A stretch of DNA of 64,000 bases, taken from NCBI RefSeq assembly GCF_014199525.1, contig NZ_JACHNU010000005.1, positions 1 to 64,000 of the forward strand, read 5' to 3'. The position numbers and the translations under genes are program-made. Positions 20,116 through 28,504 of the stretch are shown piece after piece (position 1 is the stretch's first letter; every line of letters starts with the position of its first letter). The notes beneath the pieces are model-generated. The model made no database searches. It was not told the origin of the DNA and saw only the letters and a program-made list of their open reading frames with translations. The stretch is from Conexibacter arvalis (GTDB lineage Bacteria > Actinomycetota > Thermoleophilia > Solirubrobacterales > Solirubrobacteraceae).

Positions 20116-22155
20116 GTGACCGACTCCGCCCAGCAGCAGGCGACCGACCTCGCCGCCCAGATCGACCACCACCGCAAGCTGTACGCGCAAGGCGTCCCCG
20201 AGCTGGTCGACGCCGACTACGACGCGCTGGAGGAGCGGCTGCGGGAGCTGCTGGCGGCCAACCCGGACGTCGCGCTGGAGGACAACCCGCTCGAGCGGCC
20301 GTGGTCGCCGGAGCTCGTCGCCGGCCAGACGATCCGCCACAGCCGCCCGATGCTGTCGCTGGAGAAGGCGACGACGCCCGAGCAGCTGGAGGCGTTCGTC
20401 GCCCGCTTCCCCGGACAGGCCTTCCGCGTGACGCCCAAGCTCGACGGCATCAGCCTCGCGATCGCCTACAGAGACGGCGCGGTGGAGTACGTGGCGACGC
20501 GCGGCGACGGCCGCGACGGCGAGCGCGTGACCGAGAAGGCGCAGCTCGTCGTCTTCGGGCTGCCGGAGCGCCTGGAGGGTACGAGCGGGCGGATCGAGGT
20601 GCGCGGCGAGGCGGTGATGCTGCGCTCGACCTTCGACGCGTACAACGACACCCACCCCGACAGACCGCTCGTCAACCCGCGCAACGCCGCCGCGGGCACG
20701 CTCGTGCACAAGTCGCCGCAGGAGTGCGTCGCGAGAGGGCGGACGCTGCGCTTCTTCGCCTTCGACCTGTTCGAGGAGGACGGCAGCGCTCCGGCGGGCG
20801 CCGGCGAGGTCCCCGACGACCCGGCGGCACGGCTGCGCGCGCTCGGCTTCGACGTGCCGGACGTCTTCCCGGCCGCCGACGCCGACGAGCTGGCCAGGGC
20901 GATCGCGGAGATAGCGGAGCGGCGCTCCGGCTACGACTTCGACATCGACGGCGCCGTCGTGCGGCTCGCCTCCCGCCGCGCCTTCGAGGCGGCCGGCGCG
21001 ACCGCCGCCGCCCCGCGCGGCGCGCTCGCGTGGAAGTACCCGGCCGAGGAGCGGATGACGAGACTGCTCGACGTCACCTGGCCGGTCGGCAAGATCGGCC
21101 GCGTCGTGCCGCGCGCGCAGGTCGAGCCGGTCTTCGTCGGCGGCACGACGGTCACGTACGCCTCGCTGCACAACCCGCGGCTGGTGCGCGAGCGCGACAT
21201 CCGCGTCGGCGACACGGTGCGGATCATGCGCCGCGGCGACGTGATCCCGTTCATCGCCGGCTCGGTGCCGGAGAGACGGACGGGGGAGGAGCGCGAGATC
21301 GTGCTGCCGACCGACTGCCCGTCGTGCGGGACCGCGCTGGTCGTGCGCGGGACCGGCGAGGAGCTGTGGTGCGAGAACCTCCAGTGCCCGGCGCAGGCGG
21401 TGCGGCGGCTGATCCACTGGTCCTCGCGCCACGCCGCCGACATGGAGGGGGTCGGCACGACCTGGATCGAGAAGCTCGCCGACGACGGGGTGCTGGAGCG
21501 GCCCTCCGACTTCTACGGGCTGACGGTCGAGCAGCTGATGGCCTACGAGCGGATGGGCGAGACCTCCTCGGCGGCGATGGTCGCCTCGATCGACCGTTCG
21601 CGCGGCCTCGGGCTGCGGCGGGCGCTGATCGGGCTCGCGATCCCGATGGCCTCCGAGGGCGTCGCGAAGCGGCTCTGCCTCGCCGGCTTCGAGCGGATCG
21701 AGGAGATCATGGCGCTCGACGCCGAGCAGCTGGAGGCGATTCGCGACATCGGCCCGAAGGTCGCGGCCTCGCTGGTCGCCTACTTCTCGCGACCGGAGGT
21801 GCGTGACGAGATCGCCGCGCTGCGGGCCGCCGGCGTCGACCTCGACGTGCGCGACGAGGACCGGCCGATCGAGGTCGCCGACGCCGCCGAGACGCCGCTG
21901 AAGGGCGCCACGGTCGTCGTCACCGGCGCCTTCAGCGATCCCGACTCCGGCCAGAAGGTCCCGCGCCCGGCCGTCGTGCGGCTGCTGGAGCAGGCCGGCG
22001 CGACCTCGGCCTCGTCGGTCAGCAGATCGACGACCTACCTGATCGCCGGCGCCGACGTCGGCGCCTCCAAGACCGACAAGGCGGCGAGACTCGGCGTCGA
22101 GGTCGTCGACCAGGCGCAGGCGTGGGCGTGGCTGGCCGAGGCGGGAGTGCGCTGA
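20116..22155 (+). CDS. ligA: NAD-dependent DNA ligase
   Basis: The product (679 aa) has the LigA order: N-terminal Ia-like region with ADYDALEERL, the adenylation motif TPKLDGIS (catalytic Lys of KxDG), NPRNAAAGTL, the OB-fold VGKIGRVVPRAQVEPVFVGG, and a zinc finger CPSCG...CENLQCPAQ. Helix-hairpin-helix repeats and a C-terminal BRCT domain ending near residue 678 follow. It seals DNA nicks using NAD. Several usually fixed residues differ (for example TPKLDG where EPKIDG is common), so it may be a divergent second copy rather than the main replication ligase. Confidence 0.93.
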   Translation: MTDSAQQQATDLAAQIDHHRKLYAQGVPELVDADYDALEERLRELLAANPDVALEDNPLERPWSPELVAGQTIRHSRPMLSLEKATTPEQLEAFVARFPGQAFRVTPKLDGISLAIAYRDGAVEYVATRGDGRDGERVTEKAQLVVFGLPERLEGTSGRIEVRGEAVMLRSTFDAYNDTHPDRPLVNPRNAAAGTLVHKSPQECVARGRTLRFFAFDLFEEDGSAPAGAGEVPDDPAARLRALGFDVPDVFPAADADELARAIAEIAERRSGYDFDIDGAVVRLASRRAFEAAGATAAAPRGALAWKYPAEERMTRLLDVTWPVGKIGRVVPRAQVEPVFVGGTTVTYASLHNPRLVRERDIRVGDTVRIMRRGDVIPFIAGSVPERRTGEEREIVLPTDCPSCGTALVVRGTGEELWCENLQCPAQAVRRLIHWSSRHAADMEGVGTTWIEKLADDGVLERPSDFYGLTVEQLMAYERMGETSSAAMVASIDRSRGLGLRRALIGLAIPMASEGVAKRLCLAGFERIEEIMALDAEQLEAIRDIGPKVAASLVAYFSRPEVRDEIAALRAAGVDLDVRDEDRPIEVADAAETPLKGATVVVTGAFSDPDSGQKVPRPAVVRLLEQAGATSASSVSRSTTYLIAGADVGASKTDKAARLGVEVVDQAQAWAWLAEAGVR

Positions 22156-22162
22156 GTCGTCG

Positions 22163-22753
22163 CTACGCGCCCTCGCGCAGGCCCGCCAGCAGCAGCCGCA
22201 GGTAGCGCTCGGGCTCGCGGCGCGTGCCGGGGGCGGAGGCGGCGCCGAGCATGCGGATCGCGATCAGCAGGTCCTCGGCGTCGAGCGTCCGCTCGAGCGT
22301 GCCGGCGGCGTGCGCTCGCGCGACGACGGGCGCGACGATCTCGAGCATCCGCTCGCGCATCCGCTCCCTGATCTCCGGGGAGGGCGGATGCTGCGCGAGC
22401 GCCTCGACGAGGCCGCGGTTCTGCTGCAGCTGGGCGAGCGCGGCGCGCAGGAAGCGCTCGAGCACGAGCGCGTCGTCGCCGGCGGCGAGCGCCGCGTCGC
22501 GGGCCTCGCCGAGCTGGTCGAGCAGCCCCGAGCTGACGGCGACGACGAGGTCGCCCTTCGTCGGGAAGTGGCGGTAGAGCGTCGCGATCCCGACCCGGGC
22601 GCGGCGGGCGATCTCGTCGACGCCGACCTGCAGGCCCTCGTCGCGGAAGGCTGCGGCGGCGGTCTCGATCAGCAGCGCGCGGTTGCGCAGCGCATCCCGG
22701 CGCGGCGCGCGGCCGGGCGCGGCGGCGCTGGCTCTCGGTCGCGCGGCGGGCAT
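22163..22753 (-). CDS. TetR family transcriptional regulator
   Basis: A 196-residue regulator with an N-terminal HTH: LLIETAAAAFRDEGLQVGVD, then IARRARVGIATLYRHFPTKGDL. The C-terminal helical domain binds an unknown ligand. Its stop lies 7 nt from the convergent ligA stop. ATG 22753 has a -10-like TATCGT 7 nt upstream. No target gene is obvious nearby. Confidence 0.92.
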   Translation of the reverse strand: MPAARPRASAAAPGRAPRRDALRNRALLIETAAAAFRDEGLQVGVDEIARRARVGIATLYRHFPTKGDLVVAVSSGLLDQLGEARDAALAAGDDALVLERFLRAALAQLQQNRGLVEALAQHPPSPEIRERMRERMLEIVAPVVARAHAAGTLERTLDAEDLLIAIRMLGAASAPGTRREPERYLRLLLAGLREGA

Positions 22754-22760
22754 CGGCTCC

Positions 22761-22766
22761 ACGATA
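22761..22766 (-). promoter_or_regulatory. Candidate -10 element (TATCGT) of TetR gene
   Basis: On the minus strand TATCGT ends 7 nt before ATG 22753 with no ribosome binding site between. A weak dyad (CAACC...GGTTG, near 22778-22797) just upstream could be an autorepression site. Confidence 0.4.
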
Positions 22767-22878
22767 CCGGAGGGCAACCTTCGTTTTGCGGTTGGCCGCG
22801 TCCGCCCGACCGCCACCGCTACCGGGTCGCGAGTCGGCGTCGTGGCAGGAGTCGGCGGTCGCCGGACCCGGACGGCGA

Positions 22879-23565
22879 TCAGCCCGGCGCGGCGAGCCGG
22901 TGCAGCGGGGCGCGGCCGCGCTTGCCGGCCGGCTCGAGCAGCTCGGCGAGCCGCAGGCAGTAGACGACCCGCTGCGCCAGCAGCGTCGGGCAGCCGGCGA
23001 GCGCTCTCAGCTCCCTCGTCGTGAACGGCTCGTCCGGCAGCGGCGGCAGCAGGCCGAGCAGGTCGGCCGGCTCGCGCAGCTCCACTCGCGAGGCGATCCC
23101 CGTCAGGCGCCGCTGGCCGGGATCCTTCGTGCGGCGCCGGACGCGCACCGGCTCGGGCCCGCGCACGTGGTCCTCGCGCGTCAGCACGACCTCCAGCGTC
23201 AGGTTGGGGTGGGCGAGCAGCGACGGGAACGTGACGAGCTTGTCGAACAGGTCCAGGGCGGTCGCGCGGCGCGGGGAGCGGCGCGCGCTGAGCACCTCGC
23301 CGTCGGCGTCGACGCGCACGATCCGGCGCTCGGCCGCGACAGGATGGACGATCCGCATGCGGTGGTCGTCGAGCAGCGCGTCGAGCTTCGGCCCGAGCGG
23401 GCCGAAGCCGCCGGTCTGGATCTCGACCAGCTCGCCGTCGGCGCGCACGAGGTCGATCACGAAGCGGCCGACCGGCACCTCGACGCGGTCGCCGGGGCGC
23501 GCGAGCGCATCCTTGACGGCGGCGTGCAGCGGCCCCTCGCGGAGCACTCCGATCCCGGACGACAT
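22879..23565 (-). CDS. Uncharacterised protein, possible PD-(D/E)XK-like fold
   Basis: A 228-residue protein not assigned to a function. The N-terminal half has VGRFVIDLVRADGELVEIQT, an Asp...Glu-x-Gln arrangement reminiscent of restriction-endonuclease-like folds, followed by KLDALLDDHRMRIVHPVA. The C-terminal part (PFTTRELRALAGCPTLLAQRVVYCL) looks like a winged helix. It could be a DNA-acting enzyme or regulator, but the active-site Lys of a nuclease is not evident. Similar proteins exist as unnamed families in other bacteria, from memory. It starts a minus-strand pair with the DUF2237 gene 15 nt away. Confidence 0.65.
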   Translation of the reverse strand: MSSGIGVLREGPLHAAVKDALARPGDRVEVPVGRFVIDLVRADGELVEIQTGGFGPLGPKLDALLDDHRMRIVHPVAAERRIVRVDADGEVLSARRSPRRATALDLFDKLVTFPSLLAHPNLTLEVVLTREDHVRGPEPVRVRRRTKDPGQRRLTGIASRVELREPADLLGLLPPLPDEPFTTRELRALAGCPTLLAQRVVYCLRLAELLEPAGKRGRAPLHRLAAPG

Positions 23566-23580
23566 CGACGCGGCCGGCGG

Positions 23581-23973
23581 CTACTCGATCAGCGAGCCTG
23601 GGTCGGCCGGCACGTCGACGGCGTGCTCGCGCAGCGCCTCCAGCGGCACGATCTCCAGCGCCTTCTCGTGCGTCGAGGCGAGCACGACGAAGGCGGCGGC
23701 GCCGTCGGCGTGCGCGCGCAGCCAGTTGGCGGCGGTGACGCACCAGCGGTCGCCCGGGACGAGGCCGGGGAAGTCGTACTCGGGCGCCGGCGTCGTGAGG
23801 TCGTTGCCGATGCCGCGCTGGTGCGCGAGGAACTCCGCGGTGACGACCGCGCAGATCGTGTGGCTGCCGCGGTCGGCCGGTCCGGTGTGGCAGCAGCCGT
23901 CGCGGAAGAAGCCGGTGACCGGGTCGGTGCCGCAGGGCTCCAGCTCGCCGCCCAGCACGTTGCGCTCGCTCAT
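23581..23973 (-). CDS. DUF2237 family protein
   Basis: A 130-residue protein with the complete DUF2237 signature: NVLGGELEPCGTDPVTGFFR at the N-terminus, CCHTGPADRGSHTICA, then FLAHQRGIGNDLTTPAPEY and PGDRWCVTAANW near the end. The conserved Cys and His residues suggest metal or ligand binding, but the family has no known function. Confidence 0.92.
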   Translation of the reverse strand: MSERNVLGGELEPCGTDPVTGFFRDGCCHTGPADRGSHTICAVVTAEFLAHQRGIGNDLTTPAPEYDFPGLVPGDRWCVTAANWLRAHADGAAAFVVLASTHEKALEIVPLEALREHAVDVPADPGSLIE

Positions 23974-23979
23974 GGACGC

Positions 23980-23985
23980 AGTATC
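23980..23985 (-). promoter_or_regulatory. Candidate -10 element (GATACT) of DUF2237 gene
   Basis: GATACT on the minus strand ends 6 nt before ATG 23973, the spacing expected for a leaderless transcript. Confidence 0.45.
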
Positions 23986-24041
23986 TCCGCGACGGCGGCG
24001 GCACGACACGTCGCGCAGCCGCGCCCGCGCGCCGGGCGCCC

Positions 24042-24072
24042 TTGACTTCAAGTCCGCTTGAAGGTGCATGAT
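24042..24072 (+). promoter_or_regulatory. MerR-type promoter with palindromic operator
   Basis: A -35 TTGACT (24042-24047) and a -10 CATGAT (24067-24072) are separated by 19 bp. The spacer region holds the perfect dyad CTTCAAG-TCCG-CTTGAAG (24046-24063). Overlong 19-bp spacers with a central palindrome are the hallmark of promoters activated by MerR-family regulators. No MerR gene is visible in the window. It would drive the DUF5519 gene at 24109. Confidence 0.65.
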
Positions 24073-24108
24073 CGCGCTCCGACCGCTTCCGAGGAACGGA
24101 GACCAGCG

Positions 24109-24456
24109 ATGACGACGACCACCGAGACCGACGCCAGAGCCCGCATCACCGCCGCCGTGACGGCCTGGCCGGGCGTCACGACCGCCGGCCCCGGCGAGCG
24201 GGGCGAGTTCTCGTTCATGCTCGGCCGCCGCGAGATCGGCCACCTGCACGGCAGTCGCGTCGCGCACTTCGCCTTCCAGCGCGAGCTGGGCGCCGAGCTG
24301 CGGGCACAGGGCCGGGTCGTGCCGCACCCGATCACCGACTCGCCGAGCCTCGGCGCCCGCCCGATCGCCGGCGCCGAGGACGAGCGCGAGGTGATCGAGC
24401 TGCTGCGGCTCAACTACGAGCGGATCGTCGCCCGCTACGGCCTGCCGCGGGAGTGA
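24109..24456 (+). CDS. DUF5519 (luciferase-domain-like) family protein
   Basis: A 115-residue protein resembling the DUF5519 family, with GEFSFMLGRREIGHLHGSRVAHFAF and a C-terminal VIELLRLNYERI helix. The conserved GHLHG-type motif is present. The family's function is unknown, and the luciferase name is historical. ATG 24109 follows a weak AGGAACGGAG ribosome binding site. An in-frame ATG at 24058... adds residues that overlap the predicted promoter, so it is rejected. Confidence 0.85.
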   Translation: MTTTTETDARARITAAVTAWPGVTTAGPGERGEFSFMLGRREIGHLHGSRVAHFAFQRELGAELRAQGRVVPHPITDSPSLGARPIAGAEDEREVIELLRLNYERIVARYGLPRE

Positions 24457-24466
24457 TCGAGCCGGT

Positions 24467-24507
24467 TCGGCCCCGCCGCGGCGCGCTCGCGACCGCGGCG
24501 GGGCCGA
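24467..24507. terminator. Strong hairpin after DUF5519 gene
   Basis: Perfect 15-bp arms (24467-24481 and 24493-24507, TCGGCCCCGCCGCGG) with an 11-nt loop, placed 11 nt after the stop at 24456. There is no U-tract, as is common in high-GC actinobacteria. It probably ends the DUF5519 transcript. Confidence 0.65.
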
Positions 24508-24578
24508 CTGCCGTCGCGCCTCACCGCTAACCTGCTCTGCCGGCGGGGGCGCCACCATCAGGACAAGAAGGCGCGACG

Positions 24579-26291
24579 GTGTTTGCATTGCAGCGAAGGA
24601 TTCAAGGCCGTGGACGGGCGTCTGCCGCCCTGCTTCTGGCCGCGGCAGGCATCATGGCCGGCGGCGCGATCGCGGCTGCTCCGGCCGCGGCGGCGGGCGA
24701 TCAGAGATACGACGTGTGGTCGTGCCGCGACCCGCTCGGCGGTCCGATCGGCACGAGCGCGTGGACGGTCGGCGCGGTCGGCGCGGCGAGCGGCGACGTG
24801 CTCGTCAGAGACGACTGCGCCGGCGGCGGCGCGCTCGAGCTGGCGCTCGCGCCCGGCCGCTCGTTCGATGCCGGCGTGCGCGGGATGGCGTCGATCGTCC
24901 CGCCGGCCGGGGCGCATGTCGACGCCTGGCACGTCGACTACGTCGCCGAGACCGCCGCGAGCGGCTACGAGGCGGCGGTCGGCACGCGGAAGGGGACGGC
25001 CGTCCAGAACACGTGGGGCTGCCTCGCGACCGGTGCGCCGCCGTGCGCGCTCGGCACCGACGCCGAGCCGGAGAGAACCGGCGAGGGCGGCACCCCCGTG
25101 CTCCACGCGATCGACCTGTGGGCCGGCTGCGTCGCGGGCCCCTGCGCGCCGGCGTCGGCGCCCGCGCGGCTGCGCCTGCTCGGCTCGCGGATCCAGATCC
25201 ACGACCTCAGAGCGCCGGCCGCGCCGCAGCTGTCGGGGCCGGTCGTCGAGGAGCCGTCGGTCACCGGTCGCGCGACGCTCGTCGTCGAGAGCAGCGACGT
25301 CGGCGGCGGCGTCGCGGAGACGACCGTCTCGGTCGACGGCGGGCTGCCGCAGGTCAGCGCGTCGGCCGGCCCGGCCGGCACCTGCAGAGAGCCGTTCACC
25401 GTCCTGCAGCCCTGCCCGTCCTCGACGGCCCGCGCCTTCACGATCGACACGACCGCGCTCGAGAACGGCACCCACACCGTGGCGGGGACGGTCGTCGACG
25501 CCGCGCGCAACACGACGAGCTGGGGACCGGTCGCCTTCGAGGTGAAGCATCCGCCGAGAGATGGCGACAGAAGTGACGGCGACAGAAGAGACGGCGACGT
25601 CACGCCGCCGCCCGACCAGGAGCCGCCGGACACGACGCCGCCCGCCGGCAACGGGACGCCGGCGGTCAGATCCCCGCGCCTCAGACTGGCGCGCGCGCAT
25701 GTCGTCCGCAAGCCCGGCCGCGCCGCGAAGCTGACCGGCACGCTCCGCACCCGCGCCGGCCAGCCGATCGCGGGCGCCCGCCTGACCGTCGTCTCGCAGG
25801 CGCTGGGCGCGGTCGCGGCGAGACCGCGCAGGCTGCCGGCCGTCAAGACGACCGCCGCCGGCCGCTTCGCCGTCAAGGTCAAGGGGCGCGGCGCCGTGCG
25901 CGTCACCGTCTCCTTCGCGCCGCGCGCCGGCGCCGCCGACACGGTCAGGGCGGCCGCGACGATCCGCGATCGGGCGTCGCTGACGATCGCGCGCTCGAAG
26001 GCGAGGCTGCGCAGAAACCAGGCGGTCGTGCTGCGCGGGAGACTGCGCGGCGCTGGCGCGGCGGCGCGCGGCGCCGTCGTCGAGCTGCAGGCGATCGTCA
26101 GCGGCGAATGGCGGACCGTCGGGACGGTCCGCGCCGACCGGCGCGGCCGCTACGCGTGGAGATATCGCTTCGTCAGCGTGACTCGCGACACGATCTTCAC
26201 GTTCCGCTCGCTGGTGCGCAACACGCCGGGATGGCCGTGGCCGGAGCTGCGCTCCAGACGGCTGCACGTCCGCGTCGACGCGATCGACTGA
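24579..26291 (+). CDS. Secreted protein with Ig-like/carboxypeptidase-regulatory-like C-terminal domains
   Basis: A 570-residue exported protein. It has a signal peptide with a basic start and an Ala-rich hydrophobic core ending AAAPAAAAGD near residue 40. A Cys-containing N-terminal domain (YDVWSCRD, then CLATGAPPCALG) follows, then an Ig-like segment (TALENGTHTVAGTVVDAARN) and a charged linker with DGDRSDGDRRDGD. Two beta domains of the type LTGTLRTRAGQPIAGARLTV close the protein. Such architectures are frequent in soil Thermoleophilia, from memory. No enzyme motif is recognised. The start is GTG 24579. Confidence 0.7.
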   Translation: MFALQRRIQGRGRASAALLLAAAGIMAGGAIAAAPAAAAGDQRYDVWSCRDPLGGPIGTSAWTVGAVGAASGDVLVRDDCAGGGALELALAPGRSFDAGVRGMASIVPPAGAHVDAWHVDYVAETAASGYEAAVGTRKGTAVQNTWGCLATGAPPCALGTDAEPERTGEGGTPVLHAIDLWAGCVAGPCAPASAPARLRLLGSRIQIHDLRAPAAPQLSGPVVEEPSVTGRATLVVESSDVGGGVAETTVSVDGGLPQVSASAGPAGTCREPFTVLQPCPSSTARAFTIDTTALENGTHTVAGTVVDAARNTTSWGPVAFEVKHPPRDGDRSDGDRRDGDVTPPPDQEPPDTTPPAGNGTPAVRSPRLRLARAHVVRKPGRAAKLTGTLRTRAGQPIAGARLTVVSQALGAVAARPRRLPAVKTTAAGRFAVKVKGRGAVRVTVSFAPRAGAADTVRAAATIRDRASLTIARSKARLRRNQAVVLRGRLRGAGAAARGAVVELQAIVSGEWRTVGTVRADRRGRYAWRYRFVSVTRDTIFTFRSLVRNTPGWPWPELRSRRLHVRVDAID

Positions 26292-26365
26292 GCGGGGGGA
26301 GAGGCGCGCAGCGACGCGACGTGTCGGGAGAGGGACCGCCCGACCGGAGGCCTGGAGACAGACCG

Positions 26366-26956
26366 ATGTTGACCGCAACGAACCTGTTCGACGAGATCGA
26401 GGCACGCGACGAGCCCGCGCTCGCGCAGATGCTCGCCGACGCCGTCGCGCACGGCGCCGAGCTGACCGGCGATGCCGTGGCAGTAGAGCGCCGCCGCGGC
26501 AGCGACGCGCTGATGTGCGCCGCGGGCGAGCTGCTGCTCGAGGTCGCGCTGCTGGCGCAGGCATTGCAGAGCCAGGCGCCAAGGCTGGTGCGACCGCGCC
26601 ATCCGCACCTGGTCGAGTCGCTCGAGCTGCTGCGCGACACCAGCGGCGCCTCGGCGCGGCTGCTGTGGCATGCGCTGGAGGCGCGCGCCTTCCGCGGCGA
26701 GGAGCTCGAGGCGGAGCGGGGCGGCGCCGTCCGCGTCGCCGGCGCGGTCCTGCGCGACGGCTGCCACCCGCTCGGCCTGCCGCCGCGGCCGCCGGTCTCG
26801 ATCGCGCGCGCGGCGGCGTCGGAGCTGTTCCGCGCGATCGGCGCGATGCGCGAGGATGCGGTGATGGTCCCCGTCCACCTGAGCGCGTCGCTCGGCTACG
26901 TCGTCGCGCTGTACGCGCTCGCCGTCACGCTGCTGGAACGAGGCGAGCCGGCGTGA
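26366..26956 (+). CDS. Uncharacterised helical protein upstream of sigma/anti-sigma gene
   Basis: A 196-residue, mostly helical protein with no recognised family (MLTATNLFDEIEARDEPALA at the N-terminus, many Leu/Ala/Glu/Arg). It has no signal peptide or clear membrane segment. Its stop overlaps the GTG of the sigma/anti-sigma fusion (GTGA), so the two are co-expressed. It may be a partner of the sigma protein. Confidence 0.65.
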   Translation: MLTATNLFDEIEARDEPALAQMLADAVAHGAELTGDAVAVERRRGSDALMCAAGELLLEVALLAQALQSQAPRLVRPRHPHLVESLELLRDTSGASARLLWHALEARAFRGEELEAERGGAVRVAGAVLRDGCHPLGLPPRPPVSIARAAASELFRAIGAMREDAVMVPVHLSASLGYVVALYALAVTLLERGEPA

Positions 26957-28236
26957 CCGCCTTCGCGCTCCGCGGTCGTCGGACCGCCGCCGACGCGCTG
27001 CTGGAGCGCGAGTACGCCGAGCTGAAGCCGGAGATCGTCGCGACGGTCGCGGCCAAGCTCGCCGCCGCCAACGTGCGGCTCGACGCCGCCGATCTCGACG
27101 CCGCCTACAACCAGGCGTGGCACGCGCTGCACACGAAGCTGGCCGACGGCGAGGCGGTCGACAACCACAAGGGCCTGCTCGTCTCGATCGCCCACCGGCG
27201 CGCGCTCGACGAGCATCGCGCGATCCATCCCAGCCGCCGCGCCGATCCCGAGCAGCTCGACGAGCTGAGCGGCGAGCCCGACGTCGACCAGCGGCTCGAC
27301 GACGAGATGCGGCTGCGGCAGTTCATCGCCGGGCTGCGCGAGCGGCTCGACCGGCGCGAGCTGCAGGCGGCGGCGCTCTGCTACGTCTACGAGTACTCCC
27401 GTCCGGAGGCCGCGAGGCTGATCGGCGTCGCGCCGAAGCGGATGGAGAAGATCATGGACGCGGTCTCGCGCAAGCTCGCGCCCGTGATCGGGGAGATCAG
27501 AGCCGGCGCCTGGTGCGAGGAGCACCATTCGCTCGTGAAGGCGTACGCGCTCGGCCTGCTCGACGAGGAGGGGGAGCGCTACGCGTTGGCGCGCGACCAC
27601 CTCGCCGAGTGCTCCTCCTGCCGCCGCAGCGTGCTGCGCGTGCGCGGGATCGCGGCGATCGCGCCGCCGGTCCCGCTTGCGCTCGGCGCCATCGCGCTGC
27701 TCGGCGCGGGGGCGGGCGCGGCGGGCGTCGGCGCTCGCGGCGAGGGCGCCGCCGCCGGCAAGGAGGGCGGCCACAGCTTCCTGTCGGAGCCGAGAACGAA
27801 GCTCGCGGTCGCCGCGTCGGTCGCGGTCGCCGCGCTGATAGCGCTCATGCTGTCGCTGGGCGGCGGCGGCGAGGAGGAGCGGCCTTCGAGAGCCGGCGGC
27901 GAGACGACGCCGGCGGTCGACGCCCGCCAGCAGGCCGCCGCCGACGCGCGCGTGAGAGCGGCGCGGCAGGCGAGATCGAACGCCGCCGCCCGCGCCGCCC
28001 GCCGCGAGCGAGCGGCCGCCGCCCGGCGCAGAGCGGCGCGCGAGCGCCGCGCCGCCGCGGCCCGCAGGGCGGCGCTCGCCCGCGCGAACGCGACGCCGGC
28101 GCCGCCGCCGCCGCCCGCACCGGCGCCGCAGCCGGCGCCGGCCCCCGCGCCGCAGCCCGCCCCGACCCCCGCGCAGACACCGCCCCCCGAGCCACCGCCG
28201 GTCCGCGACGGCGCCGAGGAATTCGAGCTGCGCTGA
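26953..28236 (+). CDS. ECF-like sigma factor fused to zinc-finger transmembrane anti-sigma domain
   Basis: A 427-residue protein. The sigma-70 region 2-like part is DAAYNQAWHALHTKL with NHKGLLVSIAHRRALDEHR. The region 4-like HTH is LDRRELQAAALCYVYEYSRP with EAARLIGVAPKRMEKI. Next comes a zinc anti-sigma motif, HLAECSSCRR (HxxxCxxC, near residues 215-225). Two hydrophobic segments (about 234-260 and 283-298) and an Arg/Ala- then Pro-rich tail ending EEFELR follow. A membrane-bound, self-inhibited sigma factor is suggested. The giant secreted protein downstream is a plausible target. The domain calls are confident, the regulon is inferred. Confidence 0.78.
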   Translation: MTAFALRGRRTAADALLEREYAELKPEIVATVAAKLAAANVRLDAADLDAAYNQAWHALHTKLADGEAVDNHKGLLVSIAHRRALDEHRAIHPSRRADPEQLDELSGEPDVDQRLDDEMRLRQFIAGLRERLDRRELQAAALCYVYEYSRPEAARLIGVAPKRMEKIMDAVSRKLAPVIGEIRAGAWCEEHHSLVKAYALGLLDEEGERYALARDHLAECSSCRRSVLRVRGIAAIAPPVPLALGAIALLGAGAGAAGVGARGEGAAAGKEGGHSFLSEPRTKLAVAASVAVAALIALMLSLGGGGEEERPSRAGGETTPAVDARQQAAADARVRAARQARSNAAARAARRERAAAARRRAARERRAAAARRAALARANATPAPPPPPAPAPQPAPAPAPQPAPTPAQTPPPEPPPVRDGAEEFELR

Positions 28237-28258
28237 GCGCCGGAACCGATGAGCGTCT

Positions 28259-28277
28259 ACGCGCCAAGTTGGCGCGT
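28259..28277. other. Small perfect palindrome downstream of sigma/anti-sigma gene
   Basis: ACGCGCCAA-G-TTGGCGCGT, 9-bp arms with a one-base centre, 23 nt after the sigma/anti-sigma stop. It may be an operator for the giant gene or part of a terminator. The rest of the 268-bp spacer to 28504 shows no recognised riboswitch or promoter. Confidence 0.45.
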
Positions 28278-28504
28278 CGGCGCGTCAGTTCGCGCACCTG
28301 ACCCTTCAGCTCCTCGCCGAGTCAGCCGATCCCAGCCAAGGCGGTGCGACCAGGCACCGCGGTGCACGCACGCAGCGCCCTTGGCGCGCCGGCGTTCGCC
28401 GTCCCTCGCTCCGCATCGAGAAACACGGAGGAGGGAACGGCGGGGCGTCGCGCGACGGATGGGCGGCAGTGGCTCCCCATCCCCGACAAAAGGTGCTCAA
28501 ACCG

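Noticed and set aside
28237-28504. Riboswitch (c-di-GMP or c-di-AMP type) before the DUF11 gene
   Set aside because: I looked for the conserved cores and found only scattered partial matches, not the ordered motifs needed.
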